64,000 nt of DNA from Pseudophaeobacter arcticus DSM 23566 (GCF_000473205.1 NZ_KI421507.1:338068-402067); one strand, 5' to 3'. Counted from the first letter of the stretch, positions 16,467-24,976 are shown. Made by a program: numbers and translations. The notes: a model not told the origin generated them from the letters alone.

Positions 16467-17896
16467 CAGAGGGGTTAAGCACAGGAGGCCAGAGCACAGG
16501 AAGCCCGAGCACAGGAGGCCAGAGTACTGGGGTTCTAATCGTTGGCGCTGGGCCTGCTGGAATTCGCGCGGCGGAAACCTGCGTAAACGCAGGGCTGCAT
16601 CCCATTATCGTGGACGAGGCCAGGCAGGCGGGGGGGCAAATCTACCGCCGCCCTGCAAGCACAGTGTCGCGCAGTGCCAAGGACCGCTATGGCTCGGAGG
16701 CGGGTAAGGCACTGGCACTGCACAAATGTTTCGATCTAATGGTGTCAAATGGCCAAGTGACCCATTTGCCCCAAAGCTCGATCACGGCCATCGCCCATCA
16801 GTCCGCGCAAGTCCTGACAAATGAGGGCATCAAGGTCATAAGCTTTGAGAAGCTCATTTTGTGCACCGGAGCAGGTGACCGATTGCTTCCGGTCCCAGGA
16901 TGGCAATCGGCCGGCGTGTTTTCATTGGGCGCAATGCAAATTGCCTTGAAGACACAAGAGGTTGCGCTAGGGCGACGGCTGGTTCTTGCAGGCACTGGCC
17001 CATTGCTGACACTGGTGGCGGCGCAGTTGATCCGGGCCGGGGCAGAGGTGGCTGCCGTGTTAGACACGGCCCCAATGCGACAACAGGTCAAGGGGGCCTG
17101 GGCGATGGCCATGGCGCGCCCAATCGTGACGCTCCGGGGGATCTATCTGCGCGCAATATTGGGGCAACGCTACCACGCCGGCGTGCGCAACTTAAGGATC
17201 ACAACGAATGAGAGCGGGCCGACCCAACTGTGCTGGCAAGATCACACAGGTCTGGACTGTAGAACGCAGTGTGACGGGGTGGGCCTGGGCTGGCACCTTA
17301 TGGCCGACACTCAGCTTGCGGATCTGGCGGGGGCAAATTTCTATTGGTCAGCAGAATGGTCACAGTGGCTGCCGGAAGTCGATTCAGCCGGGCGCCTCGG
17401 CAATGGTGTCTACCTGGCCGGGGACGGGGTGCGCATTTTGGGTGCCGATGCCGCAGAATGTGCCGGGCAGATTGCCGCAGCGGCCTGCCTGGAAGACATG
17501 GGGCTCACCTGCCGCCCCGGCAAGCGCGCTCTTTGGCGCCATGAACGGATGCAACGATTTGCCTCAGGTTTGGCGACCGCCTTTCAAGTGCCGCAAGAGC
17601 TTTTTACACAGCTGCCGTCTGACACGGTGATTTGTCGGTGCGAAGGGGTGGCGCTTGGCGACATTCAGGCTGCGGCGCGACGCGTTGGCCCTGACATCAA
17701 TCGGGTCAAATCCCAGTGTCGTATCGGCATGGGGCGCTGCCAGGGTCGCTATTGTCAGTTTGCTGCCGGTCGCATTCTTGCAGAATTGGGCCAGACGGCC
17801 CCTGCAAAGATCGGGCGTCTGCGCGCGCAACCTCCGCTTCGCCCCCTCCCGGTTTCAGCCGCTCTCCAGAGCGAAAGCGTGAAAGACCCGCAGTAA
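16463..17896 (+). CDS. FAD/NAD-binding oxidoreductase subunit with C-terminal BFD-like [2Fe-2S] domain
   Basis: A 477-residue subunit of the HcnB/opine-oxidase-A/hydroxyproline-dehydrogenase alpha family. After a repetitive N-terminal tail (residues 6-23) comes the dinucleotide motif VGAGPAG, then AGGQIYRRP and a second Rossmann motif AGTGPLLTLVAA. The C-terminus carries a BFD-like cluster site, CRCEG followed by CRIGMGRCQGRYC. ATG 16463 lies in the stop of the [2Fe-2S] gene. With that subunit and one of the DAO flavoenzymes nearby it could make a complete heterotrimeric dehydrogenase that oxidises a secondary amine or imino acid and passes electrons to the respiratory chain. Confidence 0.88.
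   Translation: MTEGLSTGGQSTGSPSTGGQSTGVLIVGAGPAGIRAAETCVNAGLHPIIVDEARQAGGQIYRRPASTVSRSAKDRYGSEAGKALALHKCFDLMVSNGQVTHLPQSSITAIAHQSAQVLTNEGIKVISFEKLILCTGAGDRLLPVPGWQSAGVFSLGAMQIALKTQEVALGRRLVLAGTGPLLTLVAAQLIRAGAEVAAVLDTAPMRQQVKGAWAMAMARPIVTLRGIYLRAILGQRYHAGVRNLRITTNESGPTQLCWQDHTGLDCRTQCDGVGLGWHLMADTQLADLAGANFYWSAEWSQWLPEVDSAGRLGNGVYLAGDGVRILGADAAECAGQIAAAACLEDMGLTCRPGKRALWRHERMQRFASGLATAFQVPQELFTQLPSDTVICRCEGVALGDIQAAARRVGPDINRVKSQCRIGMGRCQGRYCQFAAGRILAELGQTAPAKIGRLRAQPPLRPLPVSAALQSESVKDPQ
16478..16532 (+). repeat. 15-bp tandem repeat coding a Ser-Thr-Gly tail
   Basis: Three full units (AGCACAGGAGGCCAG; 16478-16492, 16493-16507, 16508-16522) plus a partial fourth lie within the start of the FAD subunit. 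They code STGGQ, STGSP, STGGQ, STG. Units 1 and 3 are identical. Confidence 0.85.
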
Positions 17897-17924
17897 GGAA
17901 AATATTGTGCCGCAATTGGCTGGA

Positions 17925-17945
17925 TTTCGGCCCTTCTTGCCGAAA
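17925..17945 (+). other. Hairpin between FAD subunit and aldehyde dehydrogenase genes
   Basis: A 7-bp perfect stem TTTCGGC/GCCGAAA with a 7-nt loop, 28 nt after the stop. No T-tract follows, so termination is doubtful; it may attenuate or stabilise the transcript. Confidence 0.4.
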
Positions 17946-17989
17946 CCCACAGCCTAGATTGAGCACAAATCCAATCAAGATCGGCGCCC

Positions 17990-19453
17990 ATGAAACGTTC
18001 ATTTGATCCCAGCACATTGACCCTGCCCACAGGGCACTACATCGGAAAAGCCTATGTCCCGGCGGCGGCAGAGATTGCGGTGACAGCTCCCTCCGATGGC
18101 CGCAGCCTGGCAGGCATCGCCAGGGCGGATGCCACCATCGTCGATCAGGCGGTCGAGACGGCAAAACAAGCGCTGCGCACCTCTGGTTGGGCGACATCTG
18201 CCCCCCGCGACCGTCTTCGCGCGCTGCAGGCCTGGGCCGATCTCATCGAGGCCGAAGCCGAGACCCTCGCCAAGCTCGAAGCGGTCTGTTCCACCCGGCC
18301 TGTGGGGCAAGCAGCCGTGGGCGATGTCTTGATCACCGCAACACAAATTCGCTTCTTTGCCGAATTTGCCGATAAGGAAGGCGGCGATCTCGTCCCAACC
18401 TCCGCCGGGCAATTGGGCTATATCTCGCATGAACCCTATGGGGTTGTTGGAGCAATCACCCCCTGGAACTACCCGATTTCAATGGCGGGGTGGAAGCTGG
18501 CCCCGGCTTTGGCTGCCGGAAACGCGGTGGTTCTGAAACCCTCCGAGATGACGCCATTTTCAACCCTGTACATGGCTGAACTGGCTGTGCGTGCGGGTAT
18601 TCCTGCCGGGTTGATCAATATCGTTCTGGGCGACGGGCAAACCACGGGCGCGGCCATCACAGGCCATCCTGATATTGCCAAGGTCAGTTTTACCGGCTCA
18701 ACCCGCGCGGGCGGTGCGATCATGGAAAACATCGCCAAGACGGGTATCAAGCCGATGACACTCGAACTGGGCGGCAAGTCTCCGCAGATTGTTTTTGCGG
18801 ACGCGGACCTGGAGCTGGTGGCCAACTGTATTGCCCGTGGCATTCTTCCCAATGCTGGGCAAACCTGCGTTGCAGGGACACGTTTGATTGTACATCGCGA
18901 TGTTGCTGATGACCTGGCGCAAAAGCTCATCCAGGTCTTTGCTCAGGAAAAACCAGCCGCGACCTGGGAGGACCCTGCCGGGTTCTCGCCCATTATCTCG
19001 TCGCAGCAGCTGCAGCGGATCGACGCCATCGTCCAAGCCGCCAAATCCGAGGGCGCAGAGCTGCTGTGTGGCGGTAAAGCCTTTGATCGGGAGGGCAGTT
19101 TCTATCAGCCTACGATCCTGGCGGGCGTCACAGACAGCAATCCTGCTGTGACCGAAGAAATCTTTGGCCCCGTGGTCACCTTGCAGACCTTTGCAAATGA
19201 TGAAGAGGCCCTGACCCTGGCCAATCACCCGACCTATGGGCTTTGTGCCGGTGTGTATACGCGTGATCTTTCACGGGCGCTCCGCGTCACCAAGGCGCTG
19301 GAAGCGGGCACCGTCTGGGTTAATCGCTATGGGCGTTCGCAAGATCACATCTTGCCCACAGGGGGCTGGAAGGCGAGCGGGCTGGGCAAGGATTTGGGGC
19401 GCGAAGCCTTTCTTGCCAACCAGCGTAGCAAATCCGTGCTGATTGATCTGTGA
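17990..19453 (+). CDS. NAD(P)-dependent aldehyde dehydrogenase
   Basis: A 487-residue ALDH-superfamily enzyme. It has the PWNYP oxyanion Asn (N160), the LELGGKSP general base Glu259 and the nucleophile Cys293 in NAGQTCVAG, all at normal spacing. It belongs to the broad betaine/aminoaldehyde dehydrogenase group. It sits on the same strand as the HyuAB/dehydrogenase genes and 21 nt upstream of the D-malate dehydrogenase-like gene, so it probably oxidises an aldehyde produced by the flavoenzyme complex. Confidence 0.92.
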   Translation: MKRSFDPSTLTLPTGHYIGKAYVPAAAEIAVTAPSDGRSLAGIARADATIVDQAVETAKQALRTSGWATSAPRDRLRALQAWADLIEAEAETLAKLEAVCSTRPVGQAAVGDVLITATQIRFFAEFADKEGGDLVPTSAGQLGYISHEPYGVVGAITPWNYPISMAGWKLAPALAAGNAVVLKPSEMTPFSTLYMAELAVRAGIPAGLINIVLGDGQTTGAAITGHPDIAKVSFTGSTRAGGAIMENIAKTGIKPMTLELGGKSPQIVFADADLELVANCIARGILPNAGQTCVAGTRLIVHRDVADDLAQKLIQVFAQEKPAATWEDPAGFSPIISSQQLQRIDAIVQAAKSEGAELLCGGKAFDREGSFYQPTILAGVTDSNPAVTEEIFGPVVTLQTFANDEEALTLANHPTYGLCAGVYTRDLSRALRVTKALEAGTVWVNRYGRSQDHILPTGGWKASGLGKDLGREAFLANQRSKSVLIDL

Positions 19454-19474
19454 CACCAAAAGAAAGGTCTTAAC

Positions 19475-20521
19475 ATGAAATCTTACGAGATCGCCTTGAT
19501 CCCCGGTGATGGCATCGGCGTCGACGTGACGGATGCAACGGTTCAGGTCATGGCTGCTGCGGCCCAAAAATTTGGGTTTCACCTCAATAACACAGAATTT
19601 CCCTGGTCCTGTGAATGGTATCTGCAGCATGGAACCATGATGCCGGAGGACGGAATTGAAACCCTTCGCGCCTTTGATGCTATCTTTCTGGGAGCTGTCG
19701 GTTGGCCCGAAACCGTGGCGGATTCGGTGTCTCTGCATGGGCTACTGCTTCCCATCCGCAAAGCCTTTACCCAATACGCCAATATCCGGCCTCACCGGCT
19801 GTTGCCCGGCGTTCAAGGGCCATTGGTCGCCAACGCCTTTGATATCCTCTGCATTCGCGAAAACACCGAAGGGGAATACTCTGGGGCTGGTGGACGTGTA
19901 CATCAAGGCACCAGTGATGAAGTGGCGGTGGAAACCTCAATTTTCACGCGCACGGGTGTTGAGCGCATTCTTCGGTTTGGGTTTGAGCAGGCCCGCGCCA
20001 GACGTGGACATCTGACTTCGGTCACCAAATCCAATGCGCAAAAATACTCGATGGTGTTCTGGGACGAGGTTACGCGCGAACTGGCGGCAGAATATCCAGA
20101 TGTCGAGGTCAGCCAAATGCATATCGACGCAATGGCCGCAAAAATGGTGATGGCGCCGCAAGATCTGGATGTGATCGTGGCCTCAAACCTGTTTGGCGAC
20201 ATCCTGACGGACCTCGGCGCGGCCATTCAGGGCGGGCTTGGCTTTGCGGCCTCCGCCAATATTTGCCCAGATCGTAGTGGTCCATCTATGTTTGAACCCG
20301 TCCATGGCTCGGCCCCTGATATCGCGGGACAAGACATCGCAAATCCCATCGCGGCCATCTGGTCTGCCGCCATGATGTTGGAGCATCTGGGAGAAACCGA
20401 GGCCGCAACTGCCGTGTTGTCGGCCATCGAAGCGACAACCGCACAAGGCATTGGCACCCACCCTGGCAAACACGCGACAGCTGTCATCACCGCTGCAATC
20501 ATCGCAGAACTGGAGCTCTGA
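19475..20521 (+). CDS. Tartrate/D-malate dehydrogenase-like beta-decarboxylating dehydrogenase
   Basis: A 348-residue member of the isopropylmalate/isocitrate dehydrogenase family. The N-terminus IALIPGDGIGVDVT, the GAVGWP segment, the substrate-binding Arg region (IRPHRLLPGV), CIRENTEGEYSG, the catalytic Lys/Asp stretches (TKSNAQ, ASNLFGDILTDLGAA) and the NAD-binding EPVHGSAPDIAG are all visible. GAVGWPETV and SLHGLLLPIRKAF fit the TtuC/DmlA (tartrate or D-malate) branch rather than LeuB. Closely spaced between two aldehyde dehydrogenase genes. Substrate inferred by family only. Confidence 0.85.
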   Translation: MKSYEIALIPGDGIGVDVTDATVQVMAAAAQKFGFHLNNTEFPWSCEWYLQHGTMMPEDGIETLRAFDAIFLGAVGWPETVADSVSLHGLLLPIRKAFTQYANIRPHRLLPGVQGPLVANAFDILCIRENTEGEYSGAGGRVHQGTSDEVAVETSIFTRTGVERILRFGFEQARARRGHLTSVTKSNAQKYSMVFWDEVTRELAAEYPDVEVSQMHIDAMAAKMVMAPQDLDVIVASNLFGDILTDLGAAIQGGLGFAASANICPDRSGPSMFEPVHGSAPDIAGQDIANPIAAIWSAAMMLEHLGETEAATAVLSAIEATTAQGIGTHPGKHATAVITAAIIAELEL

Positions 20522-20523
20522 TC

Positions 20524-21954
20524 ATGAATTTACAAGACCCCGAATTGTTGCGCCACGCCGCATTTGTGAACGGCGAATGGCTGGAACGCCCGGATATGGC
20601 TGTGACAAATCCTGCTACCGGATCTGTGATCGGGAAAGTCCCGGATTGCACCGGGGCAGAGACCCAGGCAGCCATCGCTGCTGCTGAAACCGCAATGGTT
20701 GCCTGGCGGGCACGTCCCAACGCAGAGCGGGCAGATCTCTTGATGGCCTGGCATGACCTGATGTTGACCCACAAACAGGATCTGGGCCGTATTCTCAGCG
20801 CTGAGCAGGGAAAACCCCTGGCTGAGGCCGAAGGTGAGATTGATTATGGGGCAAGTTTTGTCCGTTGGTTTGCCGAAGAAGCCCGCCGGATCAATGGAAA
20901 GGTCATCCCGGTTGCAGGCAAAAAGCTGCTTGCCTTGAAGGAACCGGTTGGTGTTGCGGCGATCATCACTCCCTGGAACTTTCCAAATGCCATGATCACC
21001 CGCAAAGTTGCACCAGCATTGGCGGCTGGCTGTACCGTTGTGATCAAACCCTCTGACTTTACGCCATATTCTGCCCTGGCCCTTGCTGTCCTGGCAGAGC
21101 GCGCCGGTATTCCAAACGGCGTCATCAATATCGTCACTGGTATGCCCTCAGAAATTGGCAAGGCCCTGACTTCTAGCTCAATTGTGCGCAAACTGTCGTT
21201 TACCGGCTCGACCCGCGTTGGTGCCCTGCTGGCAGAACAATGCGCGCCGACCTTGAAGAAACTGAGCCTCGAGCTGGGCGGCAACGCGCCTTTTGTTGTC
21301 TTTGATGACGCAAATATCGACGCGGCTGTCGAAGGCGCGATGCTGTCCAAATTCCGCAACGGTGGCCAGACCTGCGTCTGCGCCAACCGGATTTTGGTGC
21401 AATCCGGAATCTATGACGCCTTTGTGGAAAAACTGTCGGCGCGGGTAGATGCCTTGACCGTCGGACAGGGGGATCACGCGGGTGTCGATATTGGCCCTAT
21501 GATCAATGCCGCAGCGCTTGAAAAGATCAATACGCATGTTCAGGACGCATTGGCAAAGGGCGCCACCCGTACAACGCGGCAACGTCAGCTCACCTCACAA
21601 TTTGCCGACCCCCTGGTGTTGCGCGATGCCACGACCAAAATGCAGCTGGCGTCAGAGGAAACCTTTGGGCCGGTTGCTCCGATCTTTCGATTTGAAACCG
21701 AAGAAGAGGCGCTCGAGATCGCAAATGGTACGCCCTTTGGGTTGGCAGCCTATTTCTATACCCAGGACATCGCCCGCGCGTTTCGGTTTGGCGAAGCGCT
21801 CGAATTTGGGCTGGTCGGGCTGAATACTGGTGCCGTGAGCAATGCCGAAGCGCCGTTTGGTGGGGTGAAATCCTCTGGCCTGGGCCGCGAAGGCGCGCAG
21901 GAAGGGATCGAAGAGTATCTGGAAACAAAAGCGTTCCATATTGGCGGAGTTTAA
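20524..21954 (+). CDS. gabD: Succinate-semialdehyde dehydrogenase-like ALDH (GabD type)
   Basis: A 476-residue aldehyde dehydrogenase of the GabD branch, shown by AEQGKPLAEAEGEI, WNFPNAMITRK and SLELGGNAPFVVFDDA. The general base is Glu250 and the nucleophile Cys284 in GGQTCVCANR, with the second Cys typical of redox-sensitive GabD proteins two residues later. It starts 2 nt after the upstream stop. GabD converts succinate semialdehyde to succinate, so the operon may funnel a four-carbon aminoacid- or lactam-derived unit into the TCA cycle. Substrate could also be another short semialdehyde. Confidence 0.88.
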   Translation: MNLQDPELLRHAAFVNGEWLERPDMAVTNPATGSVIGKVPDCTGAETQAAIAAAETAMVAWRARPNAERADLLMAWHDLMLTHKQDLGRILSAEQGKPLAEAEGEIDYGASFVRWFAEEARRINGKVIPVAGKKLLALKEPVGVAAIITPWNFPNAMITRKVAPALAAGCTVVIKPSDFTPYSALALAVLAERAGIPNGVINIVTGMPSEIGKALTSSSIVRKLSFTGSTRVGALLAEQCAPTLKKLSLELGGNAPFVVFDDANIDAAVEGAMLSKFRNGGQTCVCANRILVQSGIYDAFVEKLSARVDALTVGQGDHAGVDIGPMINAAALEKINTHVQDALAKGATRTTRQRQLTSQFADPLVLRDATTKMQLASEETFGPVAPIFRFETEEEALEIANGTPFGLAAYFYTQDIARAFRFGEALEFGLVGLNTGAVSNAEAPFGGVKSSGLGREGAQEGIEEYLETKAFHIGGV

Positions 21955-21979
21955 GACAGATCCTTTGGCCTGTTGCTCT

Positions 21980-22009
21980 GCATATGTCGCCTGTTGGGGC
22001 GGCATATGC
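21980..22009. terminator. Candidate bidirectional terminator between gabD and tetR
   Basis: A 12-bp stem with one T-G wobble (GCATATGTCGCC at 21980-21991; GGCGGCATATGC at 21998-22009) with a 6-nt loop lies between convergent genes. A short T-run (22017-22020) follows 8 nt later on the + strand. Confidence 0.55.
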
Positions 22010-22018
22010 ATGTCCGTT

Positions 22019-22567
22019 TTATGGCTTTGAAACAATCTTCAGCAGTGCCTTCAGCGCGGCGTCAATATCGGCAGTTCCCTTGGCTGCCAGATCGGTCAAA
22101 CCAATAAATGCCCCATAGACCAAGTGAACAACTGCGGGGTCATGTTGCCCAATATCGCCTAGCAGCTCTGCCAGGAACGCCAGCCTGATGTGATCAACGT
22201 GATTTACCACCTCTAAGGCTGCTGGGTCAGTTAAAGCCCATGAACGCATGGCCGGTTCTACCCGACGCCCTCCAAACCTGTCTGGGGCAGACTCTGCCGC
22301 CTGCGCAATCAATAGTTTCAGACGCATTGACCTGTTGGGGTCTACTGCACTGATGGTTTCAATTTCCTGAGCAACCCGATCGCGCCAGTGTTCCAACATC
22401 CGGCGTTTGAAGGATGGGAGATCATCGAAGTTCCAGTAGAACGATCCTTTGGTTGCACCAAGATTTCGGGCAAGGGCCTCGACCCTGATTGCGGTCGGGC
22501 CATCGGATGTTAGGGCGCGAAAGCCTGCGGCCAACCAGGCCTCTTGCGGGAATCTAGTTTTGTTCAT
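22019..22567 (-). CDS. TetR-family transcriptional regulator
   Basis: A 182-residue repressor-type protein. The N-terminal HTH is recognisable (AIRVEALARNLGATKGSFYWNFDD, the usual TetR helix 3-4 pattern with the Y-x-F/H ending). The C-terminal ligand domain has no named relative. It is divergent from a GNAT gene, and the 87-bp spacer holds two matching 18-bp palindromes, so it probably represses itself and the acetyltransferase. Confidence 0.9.
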   Translation of the reverse strand: MNKTRFPQEAWLAAGFRALTSDGPTAIRVEALARNLGATKGSFYWNFDDLPSFKRRMLEHWRDRVAQEIETISAVDPNRSMRLKLLIAQAAESAPDRFGGRRVEPAMRSWALTDPAALEVVNHVDHIRLAFLAELLGDIGQHDPAVVHLVYGAFIGLTDLAAKGTADIDAALKALLKIVSKP

Positions 22568-22574
22568 GACTCAA

Positions 22575-22592
22575 ACATACGCCAGCGTATTT
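22575..22592. promoter_or_regulatory. Putative TetR operator O1
   Basis: Palindrome with half-sites ATACGC and GCGTAT around CA (ACATACGCCAGCGTATTT). It lies just upstream of the tetR start and overlaps the -35 region of the divergent promoter. Confidence 0.65.
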
Positions 22593-22617
22593 ACAATTCC
22601 AACAGCCGTCATATACG
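22590..22617 (+). promoter_or_regulatory. Candidate promoter of the GNAT gene
   Basis: TTTACA (22590-22595), 16-nt spacer, TATACG (22612-22617). Both boxes overlap the two TetR-type palindromes, which fits direct repression. Confidence 0.4.
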
Positions 22618-22628
22618 GTGGCGTATGT
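22611..22628. promoter_or_regulatory. Putative TetR operator O2
   Basis: ATATACGGTGGCGTATGT, whose reverse complement matches O1 at 16 of 18 positions. The centres of O1 and O2 are 36 bp apart. Confidence 0.65.
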
Positions 22629-22654
22629 GAACTTTCTGAGCGGGTGAGCGAGAT

Positions 22655-23134
22655 TTGACACATCTACCTGAAATCAAGTTTGTGCGGCTAACGGGTATCG
22701 CATTGGAAGACATCGTTTCGCATATGAATGACCCTCGAGTCGCAGAACACATGCCGCTCTTGGTGTCAAAATGGACGCTGGATGATGCAGAACAGTTTGT
22801 TGCAGCGAAGGAAGAGTACTGGCAACGCGACACTCTGGGGCATTGGGCGATCCTGAGCGATGAAGCCTATGTTGGATGGGGCGGGTTTCAAAAAGAAGGT
22901 GAAGAATGGGATTTTGGCCTGGTTCTCAAGCCTGACAACTTTGGTCTGGGGATGCGAATCACAAGAAAAGCCATCGCATTTGCGAGGGCAGATCCGCGAA
23001 TTGATTTTGTGACGTTTCTGCTGCCTCCCTCCCGCAAGAATTTGGGTGCGCTTGCCCGAGCTGGGGCGACGTTCATCAAAGAAATTGAATATAACGGGGA
23101 AGTTTTCAGGAAATATCTGCTTGAAACTTTGTGA
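22655..23134 (+). CDS. GNAT-family N-acetyltransferase-like protein
   Basis: A 159-residue protein of the RimJ/RimL-like GNAT type: an N-terminal target region, a WAILSDEAYVGWGGFQKEG beta hairpin, then LKPDNFGLGMRITRKAI as the acetyl-CoA P-loop region and a C-terminal KNLGALARAGATFIKEI segment. The frame has an upstream stop at 22637-22639 and the first usable codon is TTG 22655; the next ATG would remove 23 residues. Divergent from the tetR gene and probably repressed by it. Target unknown. Confidence 0.8.
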   Translation: MTHLPEIKFVRLTGIALEDIVSHMNDPRVAEHMPLLVSKWTLDDAEQFVAAKEEYWQRDTLGHWAILSDEAYVGWGGFQKEGEEWDFGLVLKPDNFGLGMRITRKAIAFARADPRIDFVTFLLPPSRKNLGALARAGATFIKEIEYNGEVFRKYLLETL

Positions 23135-23168
23135 CGGTGCAGAGCTTTCAACCAACCTTCGGTGCAGT

Positions 23169-23272
23169 GCAACGGGTTGGTTCAGACGCTGACCGTCGCG
23201 GCCTCCGACATGCGTGGGGCCCATACGTGGGGTACCCGTTGCGAGTGGTCTTGGCTATCGCAACGGGTTGGT
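23169..23272. repeat. Repeated GCAACGGGTTGGT sequence with an 11-bp inverted copy
   Basis: GCAACGGGTTGGT occurs at 23169-23181 and 23260-23272. Between them, ACCCGTTGCGA (23234-23244) pairs perfectly with TCGCAACGGGT (23258-23268) across a 13-nt loop. No T-tract follows. The spacer between the GNAT gene and the convergent CoA-transferase has no convincing gene. Confidence 0.6.
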
Positions 23273-23330
23273 GTGTGGACATGTTCGAAACAGGGGGGGC
23301 TGCTGCCGGGAGCACAACGGCTCCTTGAGG

Positions 23331-24548
23331 TCACGCCTTTACAACACCTTTTGAGATCAAGGTTTCAAGCGTCGCGGCGTCAACTCCGAGGCGTTCGGAG
23401 AGAACCTCTTTGGTATCTTGCCCCAGAAGGGAGGGTGCGGTGGCTTTGGCCGGACCTTCGCCGTCGAACCGAATCGGGCCACGCACAAGTTTCATGTCGC
23501 CCAACTGTGGATGGGTGACGGTTTCTACAAGGTTCCGCGTTGATACATGCTCTTGTTCAAGCGCCTCACCAATCGAGAGAATTGGCGCACTTGGGACGTC
23601 AAAATCCTCTAGGCGTTTGAGCCAATAGGCGGTGCTATCCTGGCCCATACGCGCGTGAATAATGGGTTCAAGCGCATCGCGGTTGTCCAGCCGGGACGCA
23701 TAGAGCGCAAAGCGAGGGTCATCAATAAGATCTTCGCGATCCAGACAACGGGCGAAATTGTGCCAGAATCGCTCTGTCAGGCAGGCCACAATGACATGGC
23801 CATCCGAAGTCGGAAACGAGCCGTAAGGCACAATGCTTGGGTGTTGGGTCCCAACGGGCTGTGGGCTTTGCCCGGTGACAAAGTAAATTTGCGATAAATA
23901 TCCCTGTAATGCGATCAGGCTGTCGAGCATTGCAACCTCGATATGCCGACCTTGACCCGTGTTATTGCGCTCGTGCAATGCTGCCAACAGACCGAACAGG
24001 GAAAAAATGCTGCCAGCCATGTCCCCCAATGGGATGCCCAATTTATTCGGAGCCTGCCCGGGCTCGCAGTTGACGCTCATCACACCGGACAGGGCCTGTG
24101 CCACGATATCAAAGGCGGGTTTGTCGCCATGCGGACTATTGGTTCCAAAGCCGCTGATCGAGCAATAGAGCAGCCGTTCATTCGAGGCGCGCAGCGTGTC
24201 ATATCCAAGACCAAGTCGGTCCATAACGCCTGGGCGAAAGTTCTCCAGGACGATGTCACTTTGCTGCGCAAGATCCTTGGCGATTTGGAGACCTTCCGGG
24301 GATTTGAGGTTGAGCGAGATGCTTTTCTTGCTTCGGTTCAAAGCGATGTAATAGTGGCTCAACCCTTCCTTAAATGGAGGGAAGTTTCGGGTTTCGTCGC
24401 CGTTTTCGATGGGTTCGACCTTGATCACCTCTGCACCAAGGTCGGCGAGAACCATGCTGGCATAGGGACCTGACAGAATACGTGAAAAATCGAGAACCTT
24501 GATGCCCGCCAACGGGCCAGAAGGGGAGGAAACTGTTGAGGTGTTCAT
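23331..24548 (-). CDS. CaiB/BaiF family (class III) CoA-transferase
   Basis: A 405-residue class III CoA-transferase. The N-terminus (GIKVLDFSRILSGPYASMVL, then ADLGAEVIKVEP) is the family hallmark, with RSKKSISLNLKSPEG and LVENFRPG-like LENFRPG following. The probable catalytic Asp is D147 in KPAFDIVAQALSG. The frame is open far upstream into the thioesterase gene; ATG 24548 is preferred since it overlaps that stop by 4 nt and homologues start here. It moves CoA between carboxylic acids, probably activating the acid handled by the neighbouring cluster. Confidence 0.92.
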   Translation of the reverse strand: MNTSTVSSPSGPLAGIKVLDFSRILSGPYASMVLADLGAEVIKVEPIENGDETRNFPPFKEGLSHYYIALNRSKKSISLNLKSPEGLQIAKDLAQQSDIVLENFRPGVMDRLGLGYDTLRASNERLLYCSISGFGTNSPHGDKPAFDIVAQALSGVMSVNCEPGQAPNKLGIPLGDMAGSIFSLFGLLAALHERNNTGQGRHIEVAMLDSLIALQGYLSQIYFVTGQSPQPVGTQHPSIVPYGSFPTSDGHVIVACLTERFWHNFARCLDREDLIDDPRFALYASRLDNRDALEPIIHARMGQDSTAYWLKRLEDFDVPSAPILSIGEALEQEHVSTRNLVETVTHPQLGDMKLVRGPIRFDGEGPAKATAPSLLGQDTKEVLSERLGVDAATLETLISKGVVKA

Positions 24549-24973
24549 TGGCTTTTTTCCGATGGCTTTGATATTTTCATTATGGCAGAGGCACTTGCGA
24601 TTAACCTGGTTCCACATGTGACGTCGGCGTCGACGAAGATGAGTGAACGGGTTGCGTGGTGAATGGAGGGGCGAAACTCCAGAAAGTCGCCAGCCTTGGC
24701 GACCCCAAGGAAACGTGTGTCCATCTGCATCGTAACTGTGGGTTGGCGATCGGCGGCATTCCATGCCGTGACCGCAATCACCTGATCCAGAAAGCTGGTT
24801 AGGACGCCGCCATGAACAATCCCGAGATGGTTCTTGTGGGTGTCGTTGGTTTGCAGTCCGTAGGTGTTCTTTTCATCAACCCGAGTGGACCGCAAAAGCG
24901 GGCCAATAAGATCGACAAACCCGCCAATCTTCAATTCTCGCCAATCACCTAGCTCAGTAGTATTTTCAGTCAC
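24545..24973 (-). CDS. PaaI-family (hotdog) thioesterase
   Basis: A 142-residue hotdog-fold protein. The motif HLGIVHGGVLTSFLDQVIAV holds the HGG segment and the Asp characteristic of PaaI/YbgC-type acyl-CoA thioesterases. Starts 3 nt after the IclR gene ends and overlaps the CoA-transferase by 4 nt, so the three form one minus-strand transcript. Likely relieves build-up of a stalled acyl-CoA in the adjacent pathway. Confidence 0.88.
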   Translation of the reverse strand: MTENTTELGDWRELKIGGFVDLIGPLLRSTRVDEKNTYGLQTNDTHKNHLGIVHGGVLTSFLDQVIAVTAWNAADRQPTVTMQMDTRFLGVAKAGDFLEFRPSIHHATRSLIFVDADVTCGTRLIASASAIMKISKPSEKSQ

Positions 24974-24976
24974 GCT

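Noticed and set aside
23135..23330. GCAACGGGTT repeats as a CRISPR array
   Set aside because: Only two direct copies and one inverted copy with unequal spacing, and no cas genes.
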